NCBI RefSeq assembly: GCF_021696945.1
Contig: NZ_JACYHE010000017.1
Location: 1 to 64,000, forward strand
Reading direction: 5' to 3'
Length of the DNA stretch: 64,000 nt
DNA from: Streptomyces sp. JJ36
GTDB lineage: Bacteria; Actinomycetota; Actinomycetes; Streptomycetales; Streptomycetaceae
The position numbers and the translations under genes are program-made. Position 1 is the first letter of the stretch. Each line of letters begins with the position of its first letter. Below the pieces are notes generated by a model. It was not told where the DNA came from. It saw only the letters and a program-made list of their open reading frames with translations, and made no database searches. Shown piece after piece: positions 33,938 through 41,926 of this stretch.

Positions 33938-35467
33938 CTAGCGGGAGCGTGCCCGGAACGCCGCCTTGCGGGCCTCCTTTGCCGTCCCGCGGTCCGGGTG
34001 GATCCGCCCCATCGCCTCCAGCACGTCCCCGGTCGCCGGGTGGTCGACCTGCCACGCCTTGTCGAAGAACCCGGTGTGCTGGTCGACCAGTCCCTGGATC
34101 AGCTCCCGCAGCTCCTCCGGCTCGCCGGCGGTCGAGAGCTGCGCGGCGAGGGTGTCGACGGTGAGCCAGAAGACCATCTGCTCGTCGGGCTGCGGCACGT
34201 CCCGTGCGCCGCGCTCGGCGAGCCAGACCCGGGCGAGTCCGCCGAGCTCCCGGTCGTCGAGCACCTCGCGCAGCGCCGGCTCCGCCGGGTCGCCTGCCAG
34301 GGAGAGGGCCTGCTGGCAGGCGAGGCGGCGAGCGGGCGCACCGGCGTCCCGGCCGCGGGCGGCGCCCAGCAGCTCCCGGGCGGCCTCCGGCACCGTACGG
34401 GCGGCCAGCCACCCCTCGACCTCCACCCGGGCGCTCTCCTCCGGGAAGCCGGGCAGCGCCGCGAGCAGCGCCGCGGCGCTCGCCTCGGCGAGGTCGCCGA
34501 CGAGCGGCGCCTCGACGCCGGATTCCCGCATCCGCTCCCGCACGCCGTACAGCCCGAGCGGGGTGAGCCGGACCATGCCGTAACGGGCGACGTCCTCGTC
34601 CGGGTCCTCCGGCTGCTCGGGCAGCTCCCCCTCGGACTCCTCGGTGAGCTCCTCGTCGACGGGCCGGTAGGTGACCAGCCCGGTGGGCTCCAGCAGCCGG
34701 AACTGGTCGTCCAGGCGCATCATCGCGGCGGAGACCTCCTCCAGTGCCTCGTCGGTCGGCTCCTCCATGTCGTCGGGGACGATCATCGAGGCGGCGAGCA
34801 CCGGCAGCGGCACCATGGCGCCGGCCGAGACCGCGGGGTCGGTGGCGGTCAGGAGGTAGAGGTTCACCAGGGCGCTGTCGAGGAAGCCGGCCTCCTCCTC
34901 CGGGTCCCAGTCGAGGGCGTCGAGATCGAGGGATTCCGGGTCGATCTGCCCGTTCTCGTCCACCTCGGGCTCGAGGTCGCCGAGCAGGTCCTCCAGGGCG
35001 GGGGTGGAGGCGTCGGCGAGGACGGTCTCCAGGCCGTTGAGCCACACGTCGAGGGCGTCCTCCGGGGCGCCCTCGGCAAACCGCTCCAGCTCCTCGCCGG
35101 CGGTGGCGGTGCCGGCTTCGTCGTCACCGTCCCCGTCGAGGGCGTCCTCCCAGGCGGGGCCGTCCGCCTCCGCGGCGTCGGCGTCCTCCTCGATCTCCAC
35201 CATCCCGGTGTCGACGGCCAGCGTCCAGGCGTCGACGGCGAGGGCGGGGCCCTGGTCGTCCCCGTCCAGGCCGATCCGCCCGGTGGCCTCCTTGATCTGG
35301 CCGGCCAGGAGTTCGCCACCGGCGCCCACCCGCAGGCCGGTCTCGCCGGCCCAGCGGGCGAGCCGGACCGCGTGGGCGAAGAGCGGCGCGCTGCGCGCGT
35401 CGGCCGCCAGCTCCGCCGCGGCGGACAACCGTACGGGGGGCAGAGTGGGCCGGTCGTCACCGTGCAT
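33938..35467 (-). CDS. Large acidic protein of unknown function
   Basis: I do not recognise a domain in this 509-residue protein. It is strongly acidic between about residues 90 and 200 and again near 270-310 (for example EELTEESEGELPEQPEDPDEDV), with leucine-rich helical sequence between. The C-terminal half has an alpha-helical, repeat-like look (ALREVLDDRELGGLARVWLAERG). It has no signal peptide or membrane span and is probably cytoplasmic. The ATG at 35467 begins MHGDDRPTLPPVRLS, which looks like a natural N-terminus. It is upstream of phoX on the same strand but separated by 360 bases, so a link to phosphate is not implied. Confidence 0.75.
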   Translation of the reverse strand: MHGDDRPTLPPVRLSAAAELAADARSAPLFAHAVRLARWAGETGLRVGAGGELLAGQIKEATGRIGLDGDDQGPALAVDAWTLAVDTGMVEIEEDADAAEADGPAWEDALDGDGDDEAGTATAGEELERFAEGAPEDALDVWLNGLETVLADASTPALEDLLGDLEPEVDENGQIDPESLDLDALDWDPEEEAGFLDSALVNLYLLTATDPAVSAGAMVPLPVLAASMIVPDDMEEPTDEALEEVSAAMMRLDDQFRLLEPTGLVTYRPVDEELTEESEGELPEQPEDPDEDVARYGMVRLTPLGLYGVRERMRESGVEAPLVGDLAEASAAALLAALPGFPEESARVEVEGWLAARTVPEAARELLGAARGRDAGAPARRLACQQALSLAGDPAEPALREVLDDRELGGLARVWLAERGARDVPQPDEQMVFWLTVDTLAAQLSTAGEPEELRELIQGLVDQHTGFFDKAWQVDHPATGDVLEAMGRIHPDRGTAKEARKAAFRARSR

Positions 35468-35605
35468 GGTGGGCGACTCCTCAAGGAGCTGGGGCAAGGC
35501 AGGACCAGCGTAGAGGACCCGGGACACGGATGACGCATTGCCGGCCCCCCGCCGGGAGGCGGCACAAGCGCCGTGCGCGCCCCGGCGCACGCTCCGGGCG
35601 CGCGC

Positions 35606-36706
35606 TCACTCGGTGCGCTCAGCCGGGAGCTCCGTCAGCAGGGCGTGGGCCACGGGCACCAGCGAGGTGCGCGCGGCGAACCGCCGGGTGGCCAGGCCGA
35701 CCACGGCGGTCCCGGTGGCGGGCCGGTACCCCAGGAACGCCTCCTGCCCGGGGGTGGCCCCGGCATGGAAGCAGACCGGTCCGTACGGGCTCGGCTGCCG
35801 GAACCAGGTGAGGGTGTGCAGGTGACGGTGACCGGCGCCCCGGCGCAGCACGGGGCGCTGGACTTCCGCGAGGGCGCCGGAGAGGCGGCCGGCCGCCGGT
35901 CCGTCGCCGGGCCGCACATGGGCCTCCAGGAAGGCCAGCAGGTCGTCCGGGGTGGCCCGGACGGCGCCCGCGGGGGTGAACCCGGCCAGCTCGGCGGGCG
36001 GGAGCGGGGTACGCCCGTCCGCGGCGTGCCCGGTGGCGTCCCGGTCCGGCCCGGCGGCGCACAGCGCGGTGCCGGCCAGGCCGAGCGGGTGCAGCACACG
36101 ACGCGTCAGCAGCTCGCCGTAGGGGGAGCCCACGGTGTGGGCCAGGGCGTGGCCGAGGACGGAGACCGCGAAGTTGGAGTAGTGCCAGCGGGTGCCGGGG
36201 GCGCGCCGCGGGCGGGTCCGCCGGTAGGCGTCGAGCAGCCGTCGGCGGCCGTAGCCCGCGTAGGGGTTGACCCGCCAGCGGGGCAACGCGTGCGGGTAGA
36301 AGTCCCGCGGCAGCCGGGGCAGGCCCGAGGTGTGGGTGAGGGCGTGCAGCAGGGTGACCGGGTGTGCGGGGTCCCCGGCACGCGCCCGTACGGCCGCGGG
36401 CAGCCGGGTGTCCAGCGGATCTCCGGCGGCGAGCAGCCCGTCGTCCGCGAGGGCGGCGAAGAGGAGGCCGGTGAAGGTCTTGGTCGCCGAGCCGATCTCG
36501 TACCGCAGCGCGCGCCGGTCGCCGGGCGGGTACGGGCGGGTGCCGCCCGCGACCAGGGTGCGGCGGCCGCGGTGGGAGACGGCGAAGACCACGTCCGGGG
36601 CGGGGACCGCGGCCACCGCCTCGCGCAGCCGGGCCGCGGTGAGCGTGCCCGCGGCGGCATGCGCGGCCGGGGCCGGCGGGTGGTGGGCCTGGGCCGGGCG
36701 GCTCAT
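35606..36706 (-). CDS. Beta-lactamase-fold serine hydrolase, last gene of the five-gene cassette
   Basis: The 366-residue protein belongs to the class C beta-lactamase/D-alanyl-D-alanine peptidase/esterase group. The nucleophile motif SATK is in YEIGSATKTFTGLLF near residue 68, the second motif YSN in TRWHYSNFAVSVLG near 168, and a possible third motif HAG is in CFHAGATPGQEAF near 315. There is no signal peptide, so it is probably cytoplasmic, which is unusual for a cell-wall enzyme and suits a biosynthetic or amide/ester-hydrolysing role. It overlaps the preceding gene by 4 bases. The substrate is unknown. Confidence 0.82.
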   Translation of the reverse strand: MSRPAQAHHPPAPAAHAAAGTLTAARLREAVAAVPAPDVVFAVSHRGRRTLVAGGTRPYPPGDRRALRYEIGSATKTFTGLLFAALADDGLLAAGDPLDTRLPAAVRARAGDPAHPVTLLHALTHTSGLPRLPRDFYPHALPRWRVNPYAGYGRRRLLDAYRRTRPRRAPGTRWHYSNFAVSVLGHALAHTVGSPYGELLTRRVLHPLGLAGTALCAAGPDRDATGHAADGRTPLPPAELAGFTPAGAVRATPDDLLAFLEAHVRPGDGPAAGRLSGALAEVQRPVLRRGAGHRHLHTLTWFRQPSPYGPVCFHAGATPGQEAFLGYRPATGTAVVGLATRRFAARTSLVPVAHALLTELPAERTE

Positions 36707-37743
36707 GGCGCCCCTCCGGGGCCGGGGAACGCCCCTGGGGAGCCGGGCCCTCCGGGACCGGCCTCCCCGCTTCCGGGGCCGCCCGGCTCCGGGCCGCCGT
36801 CCGCGCCGGTCAGGGCGCTCAGCGCCCGGGAGGTGGCCAGCGCGGAGGCCAGCGCGGCCACCAGCGTCGGGTGGTACACCAGGTCGAACACCTCGTCGGT
36901 GTCCCCCTCCGGCATCCCGTGCTGCACCGGCATGGCGCCGTCCGGGGACCGGGCCGCGGCGAACCGTTCCCAGACCTCCCGGTCCAGGGCCGGTACGGGC
37001 AGGCAGGCGTCCACGACGAGCAGCTCCCCGACGAGGTCCCAGTGCTCCATCCCGGCCCAGTCGTCCAGCCACGCCGGGAGCCAGTGCGTGAGATAGCCGG
37101 CCAGGCCGGCGGGGAGGCCGCCGGGGTCCGCGCCCCAGTCGGTGAGGTGGTAGACGGTGTGCGTCACGTCGTACGCCAGGTGCTGCTCCACGGTCCACGG
37201 CTCCGGGGCCCGCCCCAGCCAGGTGCCCCGCAGGGCCTCCTCGGTGCCGGTGCTGGGCGGCAGGCCGGCGCGCCGCTCGGTCGCGGCGAGCCCGAGACGG
37301 CGGACGGGCAGCATGCCGAGCGCGGGCCAGCTCGCCAGGCCGCGGGCGACGGCGGCGGCGCGTTCGATCCCGGGGTGGACGTAGCCGACCTCCCGGAACG
37401 GGACGTAGATCTCCAGCGGGATCGGGCTCAGCGGCTCCTCGCGCTGCATCCACGCGAGCAGCGCGCCGGAGTCGAGCAGGTCGTGCCAGGCGAAGTCCAG
37501 CAGCCGGCGGGCGATGCGGGCCTGCCGCGAGCCGGCCACGCCCTCGCGGAAGAGCACCGCCCCGATGGTGGCCAGTTCCCCGAGGGGCTTGAAGCGGTCC
37601 TTGACCTCGGTGTCCGGGGTGGTGTCGTCCCGCCGGGCGCGGAAGAACTCGCGGTGCGCGTCGAGCCACTCCAGGGCGCCGGCCCCGACGCCGTGGACGA
37701 GCCGGGCGGGTGCGGCGGCCCGGGGGCCGGCCGGTGCGGTCAT
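36703..37743 (-). CDS. Unknown helical protein A, paralogue of the gene at 37754-38782
   Basis: The 346-residue protein shares with its neighbour a clear common pattern: ALEWLDAH near residue 23, KPLGELA, ARRLLDFAW, PLEIYVPFREVGY, GLPP, WLGRAPEPW, AYDVTHTVYHLTDWG near 190, WLPAWLDDW, HWDLVGELLVVDACLP and YHPTLVAALA. Conserved His, Trp, Glu and Asp residues suggest an enzyme, perhaps of all-helical fold. It may belong to the uncharacterised DUF6895 family, but I cannot check this. The C-terminus is a Gly/Pro-rich tail. It overlaps the beta-lactamase-fold gene by 4 bases and follows the paralogue by 10 bases. Confidence 0.7.
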   Translation of the reverse strand: MTAPAGPRAAAPARLVHGVGAGALEWLDAHREFFRARRDDTTPDTEVKDRFKPLGELATIGAVLFREGVAGSRQARIARRLLDFAWHDLLDSGALLAWMQREEPLSPIPLEIYVPFREVGYVHPGIERAAAVARGLASWPALGMLPVRRLGLAATERRAGLPPSTGTEEALRGTWLGRAPEPWTVEQHLAYDVTHTVYHLTDWGADPGGLPAGLAGYLTHWLPAWLDDWAGMEHWDLVGELLVVDACLPVPALDREVWERFAAARSPDGAMPVQHGMPEGDTDEVFDLVYHPTLVAALASALATSRALSALTGADGGPEPGGPGSGEAGPGGPGSPGAFPGPGGAP

Positions 37744-37753
37744 GAGGCCCTCC

Positions 37754-38782
37754 TCACTCGGTCACCGCGGCGGCCCCGGGGAGACACCGGGTCCGGGCCG
37801 CGGTCAGGCCGGCGGCGAACGCGGCCACCAGCGTGGCGTGGTAGCAGCCCAGGAACGCCGCGCGGGTCGCGCCGGCGGGAGACTCGCCGGCCGCGGAGAC
37901 TCCCGTGGACGGCTCCCCGGCGGCGGGCTCCCCGGCCCCGGGCCCGGCCGCGGGCGGCGGCCCGGCCTCGGCGAGGGCTCCGTCGGCGCCCTGGGCGGCG
38001 GCAAGCCGCCGCCACTCCGCCGCCGCGGGGAGCGGGTCGGGGAGGCAGGCGGCGGTGGCCAGCAGTTCACCGGCCAGGTCCCAGCGCTCCTCCGCCAGGC
38101 AGCAGTCGGTCCAGGCGGGTAGCCAGAGCGCCAGATGGTCCCGGACCCCGTCGGGGAGCTCCCGGGGCCGGCGCCCCCAGCCGGTGGCGTGGAAGACGTA
38201 GTGGGTCAGGGCGTAGCCGGAGCCGCCCTCGAAGGCCCACGGCTCGGGCAGGGCGCCGAGCCAGGTGCGGCGCATCGCCTGCTCGGGCAGCTCGTGCGGC
38301 GGCAGCCCCAGGCAGCGTTCGGCCTGGAGCACGGCCAGCAGCCGGGTGGGTTCCAGCTCGGCGGCCCGCCAGGCCCGGGTGCCGGCGTGGGCACGCGCCA
38401 GTTCCTCGTACGGGCGGTGGCGCAGCCCGGCCTCGGCGAAGGGGGCGTACACCTCCAGCGGGTAGGTGGCGTGGGGTTCGGCCCGGGCGAGCGCCACGAA
38501 GAGCGCGCCGTGCCCCGCCTCCCGCCATGCGTGGTGCAGCAGCCGGCGGGCCGCCCGGTGCGTCTCCCGGGTCAGACCGGGCAGCGTGGCCAGGGTGCCG
38601 CTCAGCCGGGCCAGCTCGCCCAGCGGCTTGAGCGTGGCATCCGGGTCGCAGCCTGCGCCGGTGGGATCGCCGGGGAGCCGGAAGCCCGCGGCGTGCGCGT
38701 CCAGCCAGGCCAGGGCCGACGTGGTCACCCGGTCCAGCAGGGCCGCCGGCGCCTGCTGCGCCGGGGCCCGGGTGACGGTCAC
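37754..38782 (-). CDS. Unknown helical protein B, paralogue of the gene at 36703-37743
   Basis: The 342-residue protein matches protein A along its whole length: ALAWLDAH, KPLGELA, ARRLLHHAW, PLEVYAPFAEAGL, GLPP, TWLGALPEPW, YALTHYVFHATGWG, WLPAW, RWDLAGELLATAACLP and YHATLVAAFA. A Pro/Ala/Gly insertion of about 40 residues lies near residue 280-315. The GTG at 38782 is set by a 4-base overlap with the upstream gene; the longer open frame before it has no homology. Duplication within one operon suggests the two act together or on two substrates. Confidence 0.7.
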   Translation of the reverse strand: MTVTRAPAQQAPAALLDRVTTSALAWLDAHAAGFRLPGDPTGAGCDPDATLKPLGELARLSGTLATLPGLTRETHRAARRLLHHAWREAGHGALFVALARAEPHATYPLEVYAPFAEAGLRHRPYEELARAHAGTRAWRAAELEPTRLLAVLQAERCLGLPPHELPEQAMRRTWLGALPEPWAFEGGSGYALTHYVFHATGWGRRPRELPDGVRDHLALWLPAWTDCCLAEERWDLAGELLATAACLPDPLPAAAEWRRLAAAQGADGALAEAGPPPAAGPGAGEPAAGEPSTGVSAAGESPAGATRAAFLGCYHATLVAAFAAGLTAARTRCLPGAAAVTE

Positions 38783-39591
38783 GCGGGCTCTCCGGTGAGC
38801 AGCAGCCGGGCGGCCCGGGTCTGCAGGACGACGCGGGCGTCCTCCGCAGCCATGTGCTCGACGAAGTCCAGTCCGGCGCCGAGCCCGACCGAGGAGGGCA
38901 CGCCGGGGGTGAGGGCCAGCCAGCGGCCGGCCCCGGCCGCCTGCAGCCAGTCCCGGCGGCGTACCGCGCGGACGAAGCCGCGGGCCAGGTCCACCGGACG
39001 GGCGGCCACGGCGGTGCGCAGCGCGGAGTCGATGCCGGGGACGGCCAGCGAGGCGAGGTGGGCGAGGTGGTGGGTCATCCGCTGCCACGGCTCCCGCGCC
39101 ACCCAGTCCGCGTCGGGCTGACCGGAAGCAGGGGACGCGGGGGCGCCGGGGCCCGCCGGTCCGGGGTGTACGGAGGGCCCGGCCGGTCCGGCCGTGGCCG
39201 GGTTACCGGCCACGGGCCCCGCACGCCCCGTGGGCGTGCCGGTGGTGCCGGGGCCCGGGGGGCCGTGCGCCGCGGGCAGCCGGCGCAGTGCCTCCCGCAG
39301 GCCCCAGTGGCTCCACCGGGTGGTGGCGGAGGCGCCGGGCCGGGGCGGGTGGTCGGCGCAGGCCCGTTCTGCGGTGGCGGTGTCCACCACGGCCGGGCGG
39401 CCGCTCAGGGTCGCCGGTGCGAGGACGTCGGCGCCGAGCACGCGCACGGCGGCGACGGTGAGGGGATCTGCGCCGGAGGCGTTCCACGCTTCCGGGCGGC
39501 CGTCCCCGCCCGCGAGGGCGGAGGCGACCGCGGCCGCGAGTTCCTGGGCCGCGTCCGGGAGACCGGACGCGGCGGGGACTGCGTTCACCAC
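38779..39591 (-). CDS. Unknown 270-residue protein, second gene of the cassette
   Basis: No family is recognised. The protein has a helical N-terminal part (QELAAAVASALAGG), a Gly/Pro/Ala-rich middle from about residue 105 to 160 and a helical C-terminal part with HHLAHLASLAVPG, RRRDWLQAAGAGRWLAL and GLDFVEHMAAEDARVVLQ. His-rich HHLAHLA recalls the TH and H positions of proteins A and B, but I see no convincing alignment. It starts 10 bases after the small first gene and overlaps protein B by 4 bases, so it is part of the same transcript. Confidence 0.65.
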   Translation of the reverse strand: MVNAVPAASGLPDAAQELAAAVASALAGGDGRPEAWNASGADPLTVAAVRVLGADVLAPATLSGRPAVVDTATAERACADHPPRPGASATTRWSHWGLREALRRLPAAHGPPGPGTTGTPTGRAGPVAGNPATAGPAGPSVHPGPAGPGAPASPASGQPDADWVAREPWQRMTHHLAHLASLAVPGIDSALRTAVAARPVDLARGFVRAVRRRDWLQAAGAGRWLALTPGVPSSVGLGAGLDFVEHMAAEDARVVLQTRAARLLLTGEPA

Positions 39592-39601
39592 GACCGGCGG
39601 G

Positions 39602-39790
39602 TTACCCCTTCTTGGGCCGCGGAGTAGGCGGGGACAGCAGGGCCGCGCCCTTGGCCAGGAGCAGACTGGCGCATTCGCGGGAGTCGCGGAAGACGCCGTC
39701 CGGCTCTGCCGGGTTCAGCAGGGCGTCGACGTCACCGGCGAGTTCCTCCGCGGTGAGTGGCTCGGCCGGCTTTCCGGTGGGCGACAGCAT
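39602..39790 (-). CDS. Small 62-residue protein heading the five-gene cassette
   Basis: The peptide starts MLSPTGKPAEPLTAEELAGD and has a helical stretch ELAGDVDALLNP, one Cys in SRECASLLLAKG and a Pro/Lys-rich end PTPRPKKG. A clear ribosome site GGAAGAGGTG precedes the ATG, stronger than at most genes in the window, and implies high expression. Its size, place at the head of an operon and leader-like helical half make a RiPP precursor or a small partner protein possible; I see no repeated core or known leader. It is divergent from the nuclease gene. Confidence 0.6.
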   Translation of the reverse strand: MLSPTGKPAEPLTAEELAGDVDALLNPAEPDGVFRDSRECASLLLAKGAALLSPPTPRPKKG

Positions 39791-39912
39791 GGAATCACCT
39801 CTTCCGATTCGTCCTTCTGTGCACCGGTTCCAGTGCAGGGCACAACTATCCGGCTCGCAACCCGGAAATCCCCGCGGGGCTGCGCAGAAGTGGTCACGGG
39901 ACGTCGACGGAG

Positions 39913-39945
39913 GTTCATCTCCAGGTGATCCGGCGGTCGCCTGCC
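39913..39945 (+). promoter_or_regulatory. Candidate three-unit PHO box upstream of the secreted nuclease gene
   Basis: Three adjoining 11-base units, GTTCATCTCCA, GGTGATCCGGC and GGTCGCCTGCC, each fit the PhoP half-site pattern (GK TCA YYY RSG) at most positions. They sit 5 bases before the -35 box of the nuclease promoter, a usual place for activation by PhoP. A secreted nuclease releasing phosphate from DNA is a sensible target. This is inferred from pattern alone. Confidence 0.45.
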
Positions 39946-39950
39946 GCGCC

Positions 39951-39978
39951 TTGACAAGACCGCTGGGCTCCGTAGGTT
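39951..39978 (+). promoter_or_regulatory. Probable sigma-70-type promoter of the nuclease gene
   Basis: A consensus -35 box TTGACA at 39951-39956 is followed after 16 bases by TAGGTT at 39973-39978. Transcription would begin near 39985, giving a leader of about 64 bases. The match is the best housekeeping-type promoter that I see in the window. Confidence 0.6.
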
Positions 39979-40048
39979 TTACGCGCGTAGCACCGCCCTC
40001 GCCGGGCGGCCCCTCATCGCGCGCCGACTCCTGCCCACGGAGGCTCCC

Positions 40049-41896
40049 TTGACGTTCCGTCATACGGTCATACCCCGCGCCCTCGTCCTCGCCGCCCTGA
40101 CGTCCACGGTGCTGGCCTCACCCGCGGTCGCGGCCCCGCACCCGGCGGACGGGGACGCCGGGGCCGGCGGCACCCGCGTCCACGACATCCAGGGCACCAC
40201 CAGAACCTCCCCCTACGCCGGGCGCACCGTGCGCGAGGTGCCCGGCGTGGTCACCGGCGTCCGCAGCTACGGCTCCCGGGGCTTCTGGCTGCAGGACCCG
40301 GACGCCGACGACGACGCGGCCACCAGCGAGGGGGTGTTCGTCTACACCGGCTCCTCCCCCACCGTGCGGACCGGCGACGCGGTGCTGGTCACCGGGGAGG
40401 TCTCCGAGTACACGCCCGGCGGGCGGAGTTCGGGCAACCAGTCCGTCACCCAGATCACCCGGCCCGAGGTCCGGGTGCTCTCCTCCGGCAACCCCCTTCC
40501 CCGCGCCCGCGCGCTGGACCTCCGTACCGTCCCCGACGCGTACGCGCCGGAGGGCGACCCGGCGGACGGCGGCAGCATCGACGGCCTCCCGCTCCGTCCG
40601 GGGCGGTTCGCGCTGGACCGCTTCGAGTCGCTGGAGGGCATGAACGTCCGCATCCGGCACGCCCGGGTGGTCGGCCCCAGCACTCCGTACGCCGAGCTGT
40701 GGGTGACCGTGAAGCCGTGGCAGCACCCCACGCCGCGGGGCGGCACCCGCTACGCGTCCTACGCGGCGCAGAACTCCGGGCGCCTCAAGGTGGAGATGCT
40801 CACACCGCTCTCCGAGCAGCCCTTCCCCACCGCCGACGTGGGCGACCGGCTCACCGGCACCACGGCCGGGCCGCTCGACTACGACCAGTACGGCGGCTAC
40901 CTGGTCGCCGCCCGGGAGCTGGGGGAGGTGGAAAGGCGGCACCTGCCGCGCGAGCGCACCCGCCCGCAGCACCGCTCCGAACTCGCCGTGGCCACCTACA
41001 ACGTGGAGAATCTCGACCCCGGCGACGACCAGGCGAAGTTCGACCGGCTGGCCGAGGGCGTGGTGCGCTCGCTCGCCTCGCCCGACATCCTCGCCCTGGA
41101 GGAGATCCAGGACGACAGCGGCCCCGAGGACGACGGCACGGTGACCGCCGACCGCACGGTGCGCAGGCTGGTGGACGCGATCGTCGCGGCGGGCGGTCCG
41201 CGCTACGCGTGGCGCGGCATCGACCCCCGGGACAAGCAGGACGGCGGCCAGCCCGGCGGCAACATCCGCAACGTCTTCCTCTTCGACCCCGACCGGGTCT
41301 CCTTCGTGGACCGCCCGGGGGGCGACGCGACCACCCCCACCGGCGTGACCGAGCGCCGCGGGAAGGCGGCGCTCACCCTCTCCCCCGGCCGGATCGCGCC
41401 GGGTGACGAGGCATGGGAGGACAGCCGGAAGCCGCTGGCCGGCGAGTTCCGGTTCCGCGGGCGGCCGGTGATCGTGGTGGCCAACCACTTCGCCTCCAAG
41501 GGCGGCGACCAGGCGCTGCACGCCCGCTTCCAGCCGCCGCGGCGCAGCTCCGAGGAGCAGCGGATGCGGCAGGCGCGACAGGTCAACGCCTTCGTCGCGG
41601 ACGTGCTGGCGGTGCAGCCCTCGGCGGACGTGGTGGTCCTCGGCGACGTCAACGACTTCGAGTTCTCCGGCACCGCCGAGGCGCTGACGGACGGCGGGGT
41701 GCTGCGCAACGCGGCGCTCCGGCTGCCGCCCTGGGAGCGCTACACCTACGTCTACCAGGGCAACTCGCAGGTCCTGGACCAGACCCTGGTCTCCCCCGGG
41801 GTGCGCTCCTTCGACTACGACATCGTGCACACCAACGCCGAGTTCGCGGACCAGGTGAGCGACCACGACCCGCAGGTGCTGCGCTTCCGGCCCTGA
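40049..41896 (+). CDS. Secreted endonuclease/exonuclease/phosphatase-family nuclease (ExeM/NucH-like)
   Basis: The 615-residue protein has a signal peptide (hydrophobic VLAALTSTVLASPAVAA, cut after about residue 29), an OB-fold-like region near 45-290 as in YhcR/ExeM nucleases, and a C-terminal EEP domain. The latter shows VATYNVENLDP near 313, LALEEIQDD, VANHFASKGGD, VVVLGDVNDFEFSG and the final SDHDP, covering the metal and catalytic His/Asp positions. It is likely an extracellular DNase or nuclease. A TTG start is used because GGAGG lies 5 bases before it and no ATG or GTG fits the signal peptide. PhoP control is suggested by the upstream repeats. Confidence 0.88.
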   Translation: MTFRHTVIPRALVLAALTSTVLASPAVAAPHPADGDAGAGGTRVHDIQGTTRTSPYAGRTVREVPGVVTGVRSYGSRGFWLQDPDADDDAATSEGVFVYTGSSPTVRTGDAVLVTGEVSEYTPGGRSSGNQSVTQITRPEVRVLSSGNPLPRARALDLRTVPDAYAPEGDPADGGSIDGLPLRPGRFALDRFESLEGMNVRIRHARVVGPSTPYAELWVTVKPWQHPTPRGGTRYASYAAQNSGRLKVEMLTPLSEQPFPTADVGDRLTGTTAGPLDYDQYGGYLVAARELGEVERRHLPRERTRPQHRSELAVATYNVENLDPGDDQAKFDRLAEGVVRSLASPDILALEEIQDDSGPEDDGTVTADRTVRRLVDAIVAAGGPRYAWRGIDPRDKQDGGQPGGNIRNVFLFDPDRVSFVDRPGGDATTPTGVTERRGKAALTLSPGRIAPGDEAWEDSRKPLAGEFRFRGRPVIVVANHFASKGGDQALHARFQPPRRSSEEQRMRQARQVNAFVADVLAVQPSADVVVLGDVNDFEFSGTAEALTDGGVLRNAALRLPPWERYTYVYQGNSQVLDQTLVSPGVRSFDYDIVHTNAEFADQVSDHDPQVLRFRP

Positions 41897-41926
41897 GCCG
41901 CCGGACGCCGCCGGCCGCGCCCCCGC

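Noticed and set aside
35606..37669. A single 687-codon frame covering the beta-lactamase-fold gene and an upstream stretch.
   Set aside because: The N-terminal half is the out-of-frame shadow of protein A, and the true start at 36706 overlaps protein A by 4 bases.
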